DNA from: Promethearchaeia archaeon
Lineage (GTDB): Archaea > Asgardarchaeota > Lokiarchaeia > Sigyniarchaeales > SOKP01
DNA length: 41,799 bases
Reading direction: 5' to 3'
Assembly: GCA_029856085.1 (NCBI GenBank)
Contig: JAHQWI010000075.1
Span: 1-41,799 of the forward strand
In this document: positions 16,768-26,121 of the stretch, in pieces
Position numbering within the stretch: the first letter of the stretch is position 1
Layout of the letters: each line of letters begins with the position of its first letter
Program-made: the position numbers and the translations under genes
The notes under the pieces: model-generated
Databases searched by the model: none
What the model saw: the letters and a program-made list of their open reading frames with translations, nothing else
What the model was told of the DNA's origin: nothing

Positions 16768-18267
16768 TTACAAAATATCTTCCCACGCCATCCTCTCATT
16801 TCCATAAGGATCTTGTTCTATAGTAATCTCTTTGTCAAAAATTATCGTAGCTCGTTTTTCTATTTCATATGGAGGTAATTTAGGCATGTTCTCATGATTC
16901 GGATTCCCGGTTTGAGCAAATGAAATCCAAGCATCCATCATTTTTTCTGATAACCTTTGCGTTTCTTCAGTTCTACCTGGAAAAATTCCAATATCTTTAT
17001 CCCCTAGAAGACCGAATACAAATGGAAGCTCAAGAGCATGCATTGCCCCAAATTTTCCCCCTTGGATTGGGCTTTTCCAGATAAACAAATACATAAAAGT
17101 ATTGGGTTGATGTTTACTTTGAACTTCTGCTAGACGAACAGAAGGGATGCGAAACATATAATCAGTTAAAATAGCATCCAATATATCTCTTGGAGTTTTT
17201 CTTAATTGCCTATAAATATTTATTATCTCTTTAGATTTGCCTTCTTCTTGTCTTGCGATTTTCATAATAGTTTTTACATTCTTCTCTAATCTCTCTTCAG
17301 TAAGATCAAAAGCTTTAGGTGTCCACATTAACCATAATTTGTTTTCGTCTAAGTTTGATCCTATAAATAAGTCAATATCCTTAGCAAAACCATTCCTAAC
17401 TGCTTCAAGGGGGTGTTCTGGTAATGTTTTCTCATCAACAACAGGTCCTACTCTTAATACACCTTCTTGTAACCTCAAAGTATTTTCCTGAGGTACAATA
17501 AACTTTTCAGCAGGAAGTTTCCGCAATGCCTCGATATCTCCTTTTTCTATTCCTAATTTCTGAATCAATTCTTCATAAACTCTTATTCCTACTATTGGAT
17601 TGAAACTTAACTTATGAGCTGATCCAGAATGAGGAATTGCTCGATGGAATAATCGTTTAGCGGCAGGCATGGCAAGCAAACTTGCCACAGCAAAACCACC
17701 TGCGGATTCACCGAATATTGTTACATTGTCTGGATCACCCCCATACTTAGAGATATTATTTTTGACCCATTTAAGCGCTGCAACCATATCAAGTAAACCC
17801 GCATTCGCAGTTGCATCCTTCTCATCAGGCATGTAAAGAAAACCCAAATACCCTAGACGATAATTGATACTTACCACCACCACATCTCCCCTTAGTGCTA
17901 GTCGTGCTCCATCTAAAGCTGCACCATTTCCTGTTATGAATCCTCCTCCATGTATCCAAAACATAACGGGCCTCTTACCATTATCTAATCCAGTGGTCCA
18001 TATATTTAAAGTTAAACAATCGGCTTCACTCTGTGGCATTGGTTCTCCAAATTGTGCTTCGAGAGCTGAAGGTGGCTGAATTGAAATAGGGCTATATTTT
18101 GTTGCATCAAACACACCACTCCAAGGCTCAACTGGAGCTGGAGGCTTGAAGCGGAGATTTCCTATAGGTGGTGCAGCATAAGGGATACCCTTAAATTTTA
18201 TAATACCTCTTCTGCTGTACCCACGTACTTTACCATGAGTAGTCTCTACAATAACATTATTTTCCAT
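16768..18267 (-). CDS. Type-B carboxylesterase
   Basis: 499 residues from the ATG at 18267 (a GTG lies three codons earlier). Alpha/beta hydrolase of the carboxylesterase B/para-nitrobenzyl esterase family: oxyanion hole WIHGGGFITGNG, nucleophile elbow FGESAGG, acid residue in GSNLDENKL, and His in FGAMHALELPFVFG. Start KVRGYSRRGIIKFKGIPYA is the canonical family N-terminus. No signal peptide, so intracellular. It begins 21 bases after the DmsB-like gene stop and is very likely the third gene of the molybdoenzyme operon, linking ester cleavage with that redox enzyme. The natural ester is unknown. Confidence 0.92.
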   Translation of the reverse strand: MENNVIVETTHGKVRGYSRRGIIKFKGIPYAAPPIGNLRFKPPAPVEPWSGVFDATKYSPISIQPPSALEAQFGEPMPQSEADCLTLNIWTTGLDNGKRPVMFWIHGGGFITGNGAALDGARLALRGDVVVVSINYRLGYLGFLYMPDEKDATANAGLLDMVAALKWVKNNISKYGGDPDNVTIFGESAGGFAVASLLAMPAAKRLFHRAIPHSGSAHKLSFNPIVGIRVYEELIQKLGIEKGDIEALRKLPAEKFIVPQENTLRLQEGVLRVGPVVDEKTLPEHPLEAVRNGFAKDIDLFIGSNLDENKLWLMWTPKAFDLTEERLEKNVKTIMKIARQEEGKSKEIINIYRQLRKTPRDILDAILTDYMFRIPSVRLAEVQSKHQPNTFMYLFIWKSPIQGGKFGAMHALELPFVFGLLGDKDIGIFPGRTEETQRLSEKMMDAWISFAQTGNPNHENMPKLPPYEIEKRATIIFDKEITIEQDPYGNERMAWEDIL

Positions 18268-18288
18268 TATAATCACTTATTTTTTGTT

Positions 18289-18846
18289 TTACAATTTTGA
18301 TTTATAAATTACCGAAGGTTTTATTTTTTTATTATTTTGAAATCCTATGGCTTGAGTATTAGATCCATATTTTTTCTGCAAATTTTCTATAGTGTCTACA
18401 TCCAATGCATACATAGGGCATGCTTCCACGCATATTGTTTGTTGACCTTTTTCCAATCTCTCTACACATAGATCACATTTTCTCATTTTAGCATTAATAG
18501 TTGAATTAAATTGCGGCACATCCCATGGACAAACTTTTAAACATTTAGCTCCACATTCTTCTTTACCTAAGCACAGTTCTTGATCCACTACAATAATTCC
18601 ATCAGATTCTCTTTTTATAATTGCATTTGTAGGACATGCTTTTACACATGGAGGATCAGCACAGTGATTGCATGCTAATGCGAGGTAAGAAAGAGTTAGA
18701 TTAGGAAACTTCCCCTTTTCAATTGCTATTATACGCATCCAATTTTCAGGTCCCGCATCAATATCATTCCAGTCTTTACAGGCAACTGAGCATGTATAAC
18801 AACCTGTACATCTTGTTTGATCAAAGTAAAATCCCATTTGTTTCAT
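18289..18846 (-). CDS. DmsB-type four-cluster ferredoxin subunit
   Basis: 185 residues with sixteen cysteines in the DmsB/PhsB/HybA pattern: Cys13/16/19/23, Cys59/62/67/71, Cys92/98/102/106 and Cys124/127/139/143, enough for four [4Fe-4S] clusters. It would pass electrons between the molybdenum subunit and an unknown partner. The start ATG overlaps the catalytic subunit's stop (ATGA), a sure sign of translational coupling. There is no membrane anchor subunit (DmsC/NrfD-like) in the operon. A homologue at 38275-40281 has the same skeleton with a flavoprotein inserted in the third cluster's ligand set. Confidence 0.93.
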   Translation of the reverse strand: MKQMGFYFDQTRCTGCYTCSVACKDWNDIDAGPENWMRIIAIEKGKFPNLTLSYLALACNHCADPPCVKACPTNAIIKRESDGIIVVDQELCLGKEECGAKCLKVCPWDVPQFNSTINAKMRKCDLCVERLEKGQQTICVEACPMYALDVDTIENLQKKYGSNTQAIGFQNNKKIKPSVIYKSKL

Positions 18847-21140
18847 GAAGATCCCTCCGATTCTTTTTTTGAATATAGTTCTACTTGAACTAGGGCGCTA
18901 TTCATGGGAAAAGCTCCTCCAGGAGAACGCGAATCTTTTGTCAGAACGTTCCCACACCCCCCAACATCAACACCTTCTTCGTTTGGATTATACCATGCTC
19001 CTTGATAGATGACTACTGCCCCAGGTATCACACGTTCTGTAACATTAGCAGGGATACGAACTCGTCCTCTATCGTTAAAAATGTCAACTAGATCTCCGTA
19101 TTCAATCCCTCTTGATTTGGAATCTATTGGATTTATCCAAACCATATGAGGTTCTACTTCCTCAAGCCATGGAATCATGTTTATACTTGAGTGAGTTCTT
19201 CTTTTATTATGGGTTGTGAGTAATTGTAAGGGATATTTTTTTGCTAAAGGAGCATCATAATGTTCTTCATGACTTAGATATTTAGGAATCGGTGGCATAT
19301 TTGGGATATTTAATTCTGCAATATGTTCACAAAATATCTCAATTTTACCCGATAATGTAGGGAAGGGATTATTCTCTGGATCCGCAATTTGTTCTTTAAA
19401 AGCAACGAATGACTCATCAACTTTTACTTTGTAAAATCCATCTCTTTTCATTTCGTCATAACTTTTTATGTCTTTACGAGGGGATGTAAATATTCGTAAG
19501 ATTTGATCTTCTGGTAAACTCAATAGACCTGGTTCAATACCTAATTTTTTAGATAATTCCTTGCATATCTCCAGATCCGATTTCGATTCATATAAAGAAT
19601 CAATCGCTTTATTTAAGTAAATGTAATAAGGTGAACCAAGCCAAGGTACTGCAATATCATTACGTTCCATAAAAGTATTAACTGGTAATAAGATATCCGC
19701 AAATTTAGCTGTCGGAGTCATAAATTGTTCGTGAATTACAATAAATTCAAGAGATTTCAAGGCTTTTATGCCTTTGTTAACATTGCTATATTGATTTAAA
19801 CGATTTTCTGCTGCTATATAAGCCATTTTCAAATCCGCGGGATAACCTCCTTTTCGTCCTTGTAATATAGCATCATAATATTCATTAAAATGAATACGAG
19901 TACTTGCTGGATTAGTCCCTCCTCTTAATTTATGTAAAGCATCTTTTCGAGGAGTGGCTCTAAAGTCAATAGGATTACCTCTTGGAGTTTGTTTCCTTTC
20001 GACTTCTTTTTTTTCTTCTTGTTTAATAGGTCCTGTCTTTTTCTTCCTTGTTGATGAAACTGTCTCCCGACTATAATATGCCCGCATGAAACCAGAGGCA
20101 TATCCACCATCAATACCGATATTTCCAGTAATAACACAAAGCACATTAGCAGCTCTAGAATATTGTTCTCCCAATGCAGTTCGAGCAGGACCCCATCCTG
20201 CCATAAGAGCTGCTGGTTTATTAAGGGCATACTCCTTAGCTAGACTTATAATTGTTTCTGCTGGCACTTTAGTAATTTCTTCTGCCCATTGTGGAGTCTT
20301 TGGGATTCCATCAGCTTGTCCCATTATATAAGCCTTATATTTATCATATCCAACTGTGTATTTATCAATGAAATTCTGATCTTGAAGGTTCTCAGTGATA
20401 ATTACATATGCCATAGCTATTAACATAGCAGTATCAGTACCTGGTCGAATAGGTATCCACTGATCCGCTAAGACCGCTGCTGAATCAGTAAAAATTGGAT
20501 CAATATTTATGATCTTGATACCTTTTTCTCTTGCTTTAGCTAACATTAAAGGTGTACCGGGGTCCCATATTGTATTAGCTGGATTCCAACCCCACATGAT
20601 GATAAGTTTAGAGTTGAATAAATCCTCACGAGCATTTCCAGTCATCATGGTTCCATAGGTGGCCATAGACGCAAAAAGAGCGCCTTCATAGGAAGGTGCG
20701 CCCCACATTCGAGTATACCCTCCAAATTGATTAAGCATTAAACCTACAGGCACAACACCATGGAGCATACCCTGATTTCCGGAACCGGGAACAAATAAAA
20801 TAGAAGAATTTCCATATTTTTCCTTAATTTCTTTCATTTTATTTGCTACTATATCTAATGCCTCATCCCAAGATATTCTTTCAAATCTACCCTCACCTCG
20901 TTCTCCAATACGACGCATGGGATATTTTAACCTATCTGGATGATATACTTTTTGTCGATATGCCCTTCCGCGTAAACAAGCTCGTAATTGGGGGTCTTCA
21001 CCATTATCTGTTTCAAAACGTATTATCTTACCGTCTTTAACATGAGCTTTAAGAGTACAGCGACCTCCGCAATCATGACAACAACCAGTATTAATTATTT
21101 TAATATCGCTTTTTTCTATTTCGATATTATCTTTATTCAT
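18843..21140 (-). CDS. Molybdopterin (bis-MGD) oxidoreductase catalytic subunit, DmsA-like 1
   Basis: 765 residues of the DMSO reductase superfamily. The FS0 cluster motif is Cys21-x2-Cys24-x3-Cys28-x26-Cys55. Molybdopterin segments follow (DPGTPLMLAKAREKG, PGTDTAMLIAMAY, WGPARTALGEQYSRAANVL), and the C-terminal pterin-binding domain ends near GGAFPMNSALVQVEL. Aligning GGYTRMWGAPS150 with DmsA GTYS suggests Ser150 as metal ligand, that is, the DMSO reductase class. No Tat twin-arginine signal, so cytoplasmic, like pyrogallol transhydroxylase. A Lys/Glu-rich insertion (about 364-386) is absent from the paralogue at 35957. Partner ferredoxin follows with a 4-base overlap, then a carboxylesterase. 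Mo versus W and substrate are not decidable here. Confidence 0.92.
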   Translation of the reverse strand: MNKDNIEIEKSDIKIINTGCCHDCGGRCTLKAHVKDGKIIRFETDNGEDPQLRACLRGRAYRQKVYHPDRLKYPMRRIGERGEGRFERISWDEALDIVANKMKEIKEKYGNSSILFVPGSGNQGMLHGVVPVGLMLNQFGGYTRMWGAPSYEGALFASMATYGTMMTGNAREDLFNSKLIIMWGWNPANTIWDPGTPLMLAKAREKGIKIINIDPIFTDSAAVLADQWIPIRPGTDTAMLIAMAYVIITENLQDQNFIDKYTVGYDKYKAYIMGQADGIPKTPQWAEEITKVPAETIISLAKEYALNKPAALMAGWGPARTALGEQYSRAANVLCVITGNIGIDGGYASGFMRAYYSRETVSSTRKKKTGPIKQEEKKEVERKQTPRGNPIDFRATPRKDALHKLRGGTNPASTRIHFNEYYDAILQGRKGGYPADLKMAYIAAENRLNQYSNVNKGIKALKSLEFIVIHEQFMTPTAKFADILLPVNTFMERNDIAVPWLGSPYYIYLNKAIDSLYESKSDLEICKELSKKLGIEPGLLSLPEDQILRIFTSPRKDIKSYDEMKRDGFYKVKVDESFVAFKEQIADPENNPFPTLSGKIEIFCEHIAELNIPNMPPIPKYLSHEEHYDAPLAKKYPLQLLTTHNKRRTHSSINMIPWLEEVEPHMVWINPIDSKSRGIEYGDLVDIFNDRGRVRIPANVTERVIPGAVVIYQGAWYNPNEEGVDVGGCGNVLTKDSRSPGGAFPMNSALVQVELYSKKESEGSS

Positions 21141-21225
21141 AATCTTAAATCATTCTCAAAAAATTATTAATTACATAAAAATTTGGTATTATTTTAATTT
21201 TTATCGAGAAATTCTAAAATTAAGA

Positions 21226-22527
21226 TTAAGAACCTATTAGATAAATTAATCCTTCAGGAAGATGCTCCCGCCAAGCAATATATTCATGTCCACCAGGATA
21301 TTCTTCATAATTATGTGTATATCCTTTATCTTGGAGCATATTACGAAATCGATGGACTGAAGGCATAGTTCGAGTTTCAAGGCTTCCAACATTTACATAA
21401 AACTTTAATGGTAATTTTTCACTTCGTAAAAGTTGCTTAATTAGCCAATAATTTTCTTTTTCGTCTTCCTTGTTCCACCAGCGAACATAATCTTTTCCAT
21501 AATAATTAAGTAATCGCTGGAAAAATATGTTTCCTGGCGACCATCCATAGAAACCTGATTGTGATAAAATTTTTCTAAAAGTTTCTGGATATTTATATCC
21601 AATAAAAGCAGCTGCTAATGCACCAGAACTACTTCCCATTAGTACTGATTCATCGGGATCAGAGGAAATATGATAATTTTCTTTAGTCCATGATACTAGC
21701 TCTTTGGCAATAAAATCTGCGAATGGAGGGTAGCAATCTAAATCTTTTCCTCTTTGGAAACCACTGTAATTATGAATAAAAACAGCCACTAAAGGTGGAA
21801 TTTTATTTTTTGCGATTAAATTATCAAACATTATTGGGGGGTGTGTAAAGTCAAGAAATGCCTTTCCATCAAAAATCACCAAAAAATGATATTTATTCCC
21901 ATTTTTGGTAAAATTTGGAGGAGTATATACCCAAATCTTCCGATTCATATCTAATATTTCACTATAAAAAACCAATTCTTTTACCTTTCCTGAAGGTACA
22001 TTATCATCTTTCAATGTCCATACTCGTGGTTTTGTATCTGGCATTTCTAATACTGAATATTCAATTTCTATCCGTTGCCCTTCTCTGCGATATCTTTGAT
22101 AAAACTTTTTTGAGTTGAAAGGATCTGGGGAGCAGGTGTGCCAGTTGATAATAATATTATCATAAAACCTGTTATACCTTAGATTATTATTCTTACTTAT
22201 AGTATATATTGTACGTGTTCCATTAAGCACTTTAAACGTCTTATAAAAAAGATTTATTTTTTCGATTCGTTCGCAGACATTATTCGTAAGGACATCATCT
22301 TGATTTGCTAGGGCAGTTATAATAACAGCATTCTTAGTTTCTTTTGTTCCTTGAACAACAAAGGTTACAAGTTTATAGTTCTCATCAACTTCGAACGGTT
22401 CAATTATAGGTGTTCCAGTTTGTTCAATTTTTTTCCAAAACTCATCCAACGCTGATTTATTCTCTCCAATTAAATCCTGTTCGAGTTTAGATATTATTGG
22501 GCTTGTAAAGTGTTTTTTTCTTAGCAT
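21226..22527 (-). CDS. Esterase D/Fes-like alpha/beta hydrolase
   Basis: 433 residues. Residues about 1-190 form an N-terminal beta-rich domain like that preceding the catalytic domain in enterochelin esterases; residues about 190-433 are the putative-esterase domain (PF00756 type) with VLMGSSSGALAA as nucleophile elbow and a C-terminal GGHEYIAWR carrying the His. Known relatives cleave acyl or siderophore esters or S-formylglutathione. No signal peptide is evident. No siderophore genes are nearby, so a siderophore role is doubtful; it is the fourth ester hydrolase in the window. It lies 85 bases from the molybdoenzyme gene on the same strand. Confidence 0.85.
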   Translation of the reverse strand: MLRKKHFTSPIISKLEQDLIGENKSALDEFWKKIEQTGTPIIEPFEVDENYKLVTFVVQGTKETKNAVIITALANQDDVLTNNVCERIEKINLFYKTFKVLNGTRTIYTISKNNNLRYNRFYDNIIINWHTCSPDPFNSKKFYQRYRREGQRIEIEYSVLEMPDTKPRVWTLKDDNVPSGKVKELVFYSEILDMNRKIWVYTPPNFTKNGNKYHFLVIFDGKAFLDFTHPPIMFDNLIAKNKIPPLVAVFIHNYSGFQRGKDLDCYPPFADFIAKELVSWTKENYHISSDPDESVLMGSSSGALAAAFIGYKYPETFRKILSQSGFYGWSPGNIFFQRLLNYYGKDYVRWWNKEDEKENYWLIKQLLRSEKLPLKFYVNVGSLETRTMPSVHRFRNMLQDKGYTHNYEEYPGGHEYIAWREHLPEGLIYLIGS

Positions 22528-22790
22528 GCTATCTTATGATAAGAATTATGAAAACGAATACTTTAGAAATATAATTAAATCTCATTTTTTTCATTTTTTT
22601 AATATTACCTTAAATTAAATATATGAATTAAACAAAATGGTTTTTCACATCATCTTTAGTTGTGTAATTAGGGGGCAAAACTTGATGAAAAAAATTTAAG
22701 TAAGTAATAGCATTTTAATTCAACAAAATCATATATTTATCTAATTTCTATTTAAATTCCCAATCCTAACAACATTATTCGGAAAAAACT

Positions 22791-23726
22791 ATGGTTCAGA
22801 CAAAAAATAAACCTGCACGTAAAGGTTTTATTTACGATTTACAAAGGTTCGCCATCCATGATGGTCCCGGAATTAGAACTCTGGTTTACATGAAGGGATG
22901 CCCCTTAAAGTGCCTATGGTGTTCTTCTCCTCAAACCCAGAAATCAAAACTTGAGATTATGCACAATGAAATTAATTGCAAGAAGTGTGGTAGGTGCATT
23001 GACTTATGCCCTGTTCATGTTATCGCAATTTCTGATGATGATGATGAGATAATTATTGACAGAGAATTATGCACATCTTGCGGTCAATGTGTTGAAATCT
23101 GCCCTAATCAAGCCTTAAAACTTATAGGTTATCATATAACTTTTGAGGAACTATTCCAAGAAGTTAATAAAGATAGTCCATTTTATAGGCGATCAAATGG
23201 TGGTGTCACTGTTGGTGGCGGTGAACCCACCATGCAACTCGATTTTGTTACAGCATTCCTTAAAAGATGTAAGCAGGTTTACATAAATACAGCAATAGAA
23301 ACATGCGGATATGTAAAATGGGATGGAATGGAAGATCTCCTTAAATATGTAGACCTCGTGTATATAGATATTAAACATATGGATCCAACTGTCCATAAAG
23401 AATTAACTGGTGTTTCTAATGAACTAATTTTAGAAAATGCTAAAAAAATTGCTGCGATAAAGCTAATGATAATTCGCATTCCCGTGGTATCGGTTTGTAA
23501 TGATTCTGATGATAATACAACAGCCACAGCAAGATTTGCTTTTGATTTAGGTGAAAATCTTAAAAGAATAGATCTTTTACCTTACCATAAATTTGGCACT
23601 CAAACATACAGTCGTATTGGAATGGAGTATAAACTTCCAGATGTTGAACCCCCCAGTGACGACCATATGATAAGGCTTAAGGAGATTGTTGAATCTTTTG
23701 GTGTAAAGGCTCAAATTGGAGGATAA
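22791..23726 (+). CDS. Glycyl-radical enzyme activase (radical SAM), orphan
   Basis: 311 residues. Radical-SAM triad Cys37-x3-Cys41-x2-Cys44 within FAIHDGPGIRTLVYMKGCP, then an inserted 2x[4Fe-4S] ferredoxin domain (Cys63/66/69/73 and Cys94/97/100/104), then GGVTVGGGEPTMQ for SAM binding. This layout is that of activases for benzylsuccinate synthase, hydroxyphenylacetate decarboxylase, glycerol dehydratase and choline lyase, rather than the shorter pyruvate formate-lyase activase. It generates the glycyl radical on a partner enzyme using SAM and an electron. No glycyl-radical enzyme is present in this window, so its partner must lie elsewhere. Start ATG at 22791. Confidence 0.93.
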   Translation: MVQTKNKPARKGFIYDLQRFAIHDGPGIRTLVYMKGCPLKCLWCSSPQTQKSKLEIMHNEINCKKCGRCIDLCPVHVIAISDDDDEIIIDRELCTSCGQCVEICPNQALKLIGYHITFEELFQEVNKDSPFYRRSNGGVTVGGGEPTMQLDFVTAFLKRCKQVYINTAIETCGYVKWDGMEDLLKYVDLVYIDIKHMDPTVHKELTGVSNELILENAKKIAAIKLMIIRIPVVSVCNDSDDNTTATARFAFDLGENLKRIDLLPYHKFGTQTYSRIGMEYKLPDVEPPSDDHMIRLKEIVESFGVKAQIGG

Positions 23727-23803
23727 CAATCAAATTTTCTGAAATATAAAAATTATAAAAAATTCCTATTATTTCCTAATATATAATAATTAATATTCTT
23801 CAC

Positions 23804-23813
23804 TTTTTAAATA
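23804..23813 (+). promoter_or_regulatory. TATA-like box before acyl-CoA synthetase
   Basis: TTTTTAAATA is centred about 25 bases before the ATG at 23833. That spacing would give a near-leaderless transcript, common in archaea. No ribosome site is seen in front of the ATG, in agreement. Confidence 0.35.
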
Positions 23814-23832
23814 GCATTAAGTATGACAAATT

Positions 23833-26025
23833 ATGATAAATACAATTCCAGATAAAATTCCTAAACCGATCTTGAAAAACTTGAAAAAGGGAAAGTATGA
23901 TAAGATTATTTTATTTACCCTAGCGGTTTTTGGCTCTCATAAATTAAAAGAATTTGTAAAGGATCCAAGCAAGTCTATTGAAAATAGGATGGATGGGGCA
24001 TTATTCTCTCAGTGGGCAGATAACTTAAAAGAAAAACAGCTTATTGAGGGATTTGAGTTAGATGATGAGACATATTATCGAATTACGTCAAAGGGTGAAG
24101 ATGAAATAATCAAATATTTGATAAGATTAAAGATTTTTAAAAAACTTGAGAATATTCTCATAGATTACTTTGATCCAACGGAAAAGGATAATATTGTGCC
24201 CTCAAAGTCTATATCTAATTATACAATAAACTATAAGGATTTTATATTCGGTCTTTATTCACTGTATTGGCGGTTGGATTCATTTCAAATTGCAAAGGAG
24301 TTTGAAAAAATAGGACCTGATAAAAAAGGTTCTCTTGGAAAGTGTTTAGAGCGTAATGCCAAAAAATATGCTAATAATAAAGCCTTGCTTTATGAAGATC
24401 AAGTGTATACACATAAAGAACTAAATGAATGGATCAACCGTTATGTAAATTTCTTTCTCTCTTTAGGTGCAAATAAAGGAGAAGTAATTAACGTCTTCTT
24501 AGAAAACAGACCCGAATTGATGTTTATAATGGGGGCAATGTCAAAAATAGGCACAATTGGATCCCTGATAAATACAAGGCAACGAGCAGCAACGCTTCGA
24601 CATAGCTTGAAATTAAATCAAGTGAGATTCTATGTTATTGGTGAAGAGCTTATTGATGCATTTGAGGAAGTTAAGGGAGATCTGGAATTGACTCAAGATG
24701 ATAAACTTTATTTTCTTAAAGATAACGATGAAACAATTATACCAGAGGGATATATTGACCTGATGGAACAAATAAAACATCAAGATATAAAAAATCCCTC
24801 AACCACTAATGAAATGTTAGGAAGTGATACTTACGTTTTTATTTTTACTTCAGGCACCACCGGTCTTCCTAAAGCAGCTCATATCCGTAATGTTCATACG
24901 CTAGGGGCTATATTAGGATGGGGTAAAATGGCATTAAATATGAAACCAGATGATATTTACTATATATCTCTTCCAATCTATCACAGTAATGCTTTACATA
25001 TTGGATGGTCAGCAGCAATTGCTAATGGATCTGCGGTTGCATTAGCACGTAAGTTTAGCGTAAGAAATTTTTGGAAAGATATAATTAAGTTTAAAGCCAC
25101 TTGTTTCAATTATATAGGTGAAATTTGCCGATACCTTTACAATCAGCCACCTAGTCCGAATGATAGAAGACATAAAGTCTACAAAATTGCTGGAAATGGA
25201 CTCAGACCAGAGATGTGGAAAGAGTTTAAGGAAAGATTTGGTATAAGAGAAGTTATTGAGCATTATGGAATGACAGAAATGCGGGGAATGTTTTGTAATT
25301 ATCTTAATTTAGACTGCACTATTGGAATGTGTTTAAGTCCTCATACCATCGTTAAATATGATCTTATTAAAGATGAGCCAATTCGCGGAGAAGACGGATT
25401 TCTTCAAATAGTTGAAGAAGGCGAAGCTGGACTATTTCTTATGGAAATTCAGGATCCCTATACCTTTGCAGGATATACTAACAAAACAGCAAGTAAGCAA
25501 AAAATACTTGAAAATGCTTTCGAAGAGGGTGATATGTGGTTGTATTCAGGTGATTTGATTAGGTATATAGGATATCACCATGCACAGTTCGTAGATCGTC
25601 TTGGTGATACTTTTCGGTGGAAAGGAGAGAATGTATCCACATCTGAAGTTGAAGACGTAATATCTTCTTTTGAAGAAGTTGACCATTCATCTGTTTATGG
25701 TGTTCAAATACCTGGTACTGAAGGAAGAGCTGGAATGGCTTCAGTTTTCTCCAATAAGAAACATGATGAGTTTAATTTTGATGGGATTATAAAAATCCTA
25801 AACGAAAATTTACCCAAGTATGCAATTCCCCTTTTCATACTTTTCTTATCAAAATTATCTACAACAGCTACATATAAAATCCCAAAATCAGATATGAAAA
25901 AAGTCGGTTTCGATATAAGTAAAATTGAAGATCCGATTTATGTTCTTTTGCCAGGTACTTCAGAATTTACACTTATGACTGAGAAAATTCATTTAAATAT
26001 TATTAATGAAAAATATCGATTTTAA
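23833..26025 (+). CDS. Winged-helix/FATP-type acyl-CoA synthetase fusion
   Basis: 730 residues. Residues about 170-700 form an AMP-binding acyl-CoA synthetase: P-loop FTSGTTGLPKAA (339-349), YGMTE (478-482), GDL near 573, and the hinge GDTFRWKGENVS (591-602) followed by VEDVI and YGVQIPGTEGRAGMA, the hallmark of the FATP/very-long-chain branch. A Lys near 690 (YKIPKSDMKK) suits adenylation. Reaction: fatty or bulky acid + ATP + CoA to acyl-CoA + AMP + PPi. Residues 1-105 are extra: a basic helical region with SQWADNLKEKQLIEGFEL and a YYRITSKGEDEI wing, as in PadR/archaeal winged-helix domains. The domain may sense or regulate, or aid partner binding. It supplies acyl-CoA to the local beta-oxidation genes. 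Confidence 0.9.
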   Translation: MINTIPDKIPKPILKNLKKGKYDKIILFTLAVFGSHKLKEFVKDPSKSIENRMDGALFSQWADNLKEKQLIEGFELDDETYYRITSKGEDEIIKYLIRLKIFKKLENILIDYFDPTEKDNIVPSKSISNYTINYKDFIFGLYSLYWRLDSFQIAKEFEKIGPDKKGSLGKCLERNAKKYANNKALLYEDQVYTHKELNEWINRYVNFFLSLGANKGEVINVFLENRPELMFIMGAMSKIGTIGSLINTRQRAATLRHSLKLNQVRFYVIGEELIDAFEEVKGDLELTQDDKLYFLKDNDETIIPEGYIDLMEQIKHQDIKNPSTTNEMLGSDTYVFIFTSGTTGLPKAAHIRNVHTLGAILGWGKMALNMKPDDIYYISLPIYHSNALHIGWSAAIANGSAVALARKFSVRNFWKDIIKFKATCFNYIGEICRYLYNQPPSPNDRRHKVYKIAGNGLRPEMWKEFKERFGIREVIEHYGMTEMRGMFCNYLNLDCTIGMCLSPHTIVKYDLIKDEPIRGEDGFLQIVEEGEAGLFLMEIQDPYTFAGYTNKTASKQKILENAFEEGDMWLYSGDLIRYIGYHHAQFVDRLGDTFRWKGENVSTSEVEDVISSFEEVDHSSVYGVQIPGTEGRAGMASVFSNKKHDEFNFDGIIKILNENLPKYAIPLFILFLSKLSTTATYKIPKSDMKKVGFDISKIEDPIYVLLPGTSEFTLMTEKIHLNIINEKYRF

Positions 26026-26121
26026 GAAAAGAATTATACTTTAACGAGAAATTTTAAAATTGCAGCTAAATTTTATCATTTAATAAATTTTAAAGAGAAT
26101 TTTACAAATTATTGATGAAAA

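Noticed and set aside
21226-22527. Siderophore esterase as a firm call
   Set aside because: The fold resembles Fes-type esterases, but no siderophore synthesis or transport genes are near.
22528-22790. Spacer examined for a small gene or riboswitch
   Set aside because: AT-rich with no coherent coding frame on either strand and no conserved-looking stem; nothing supportable.
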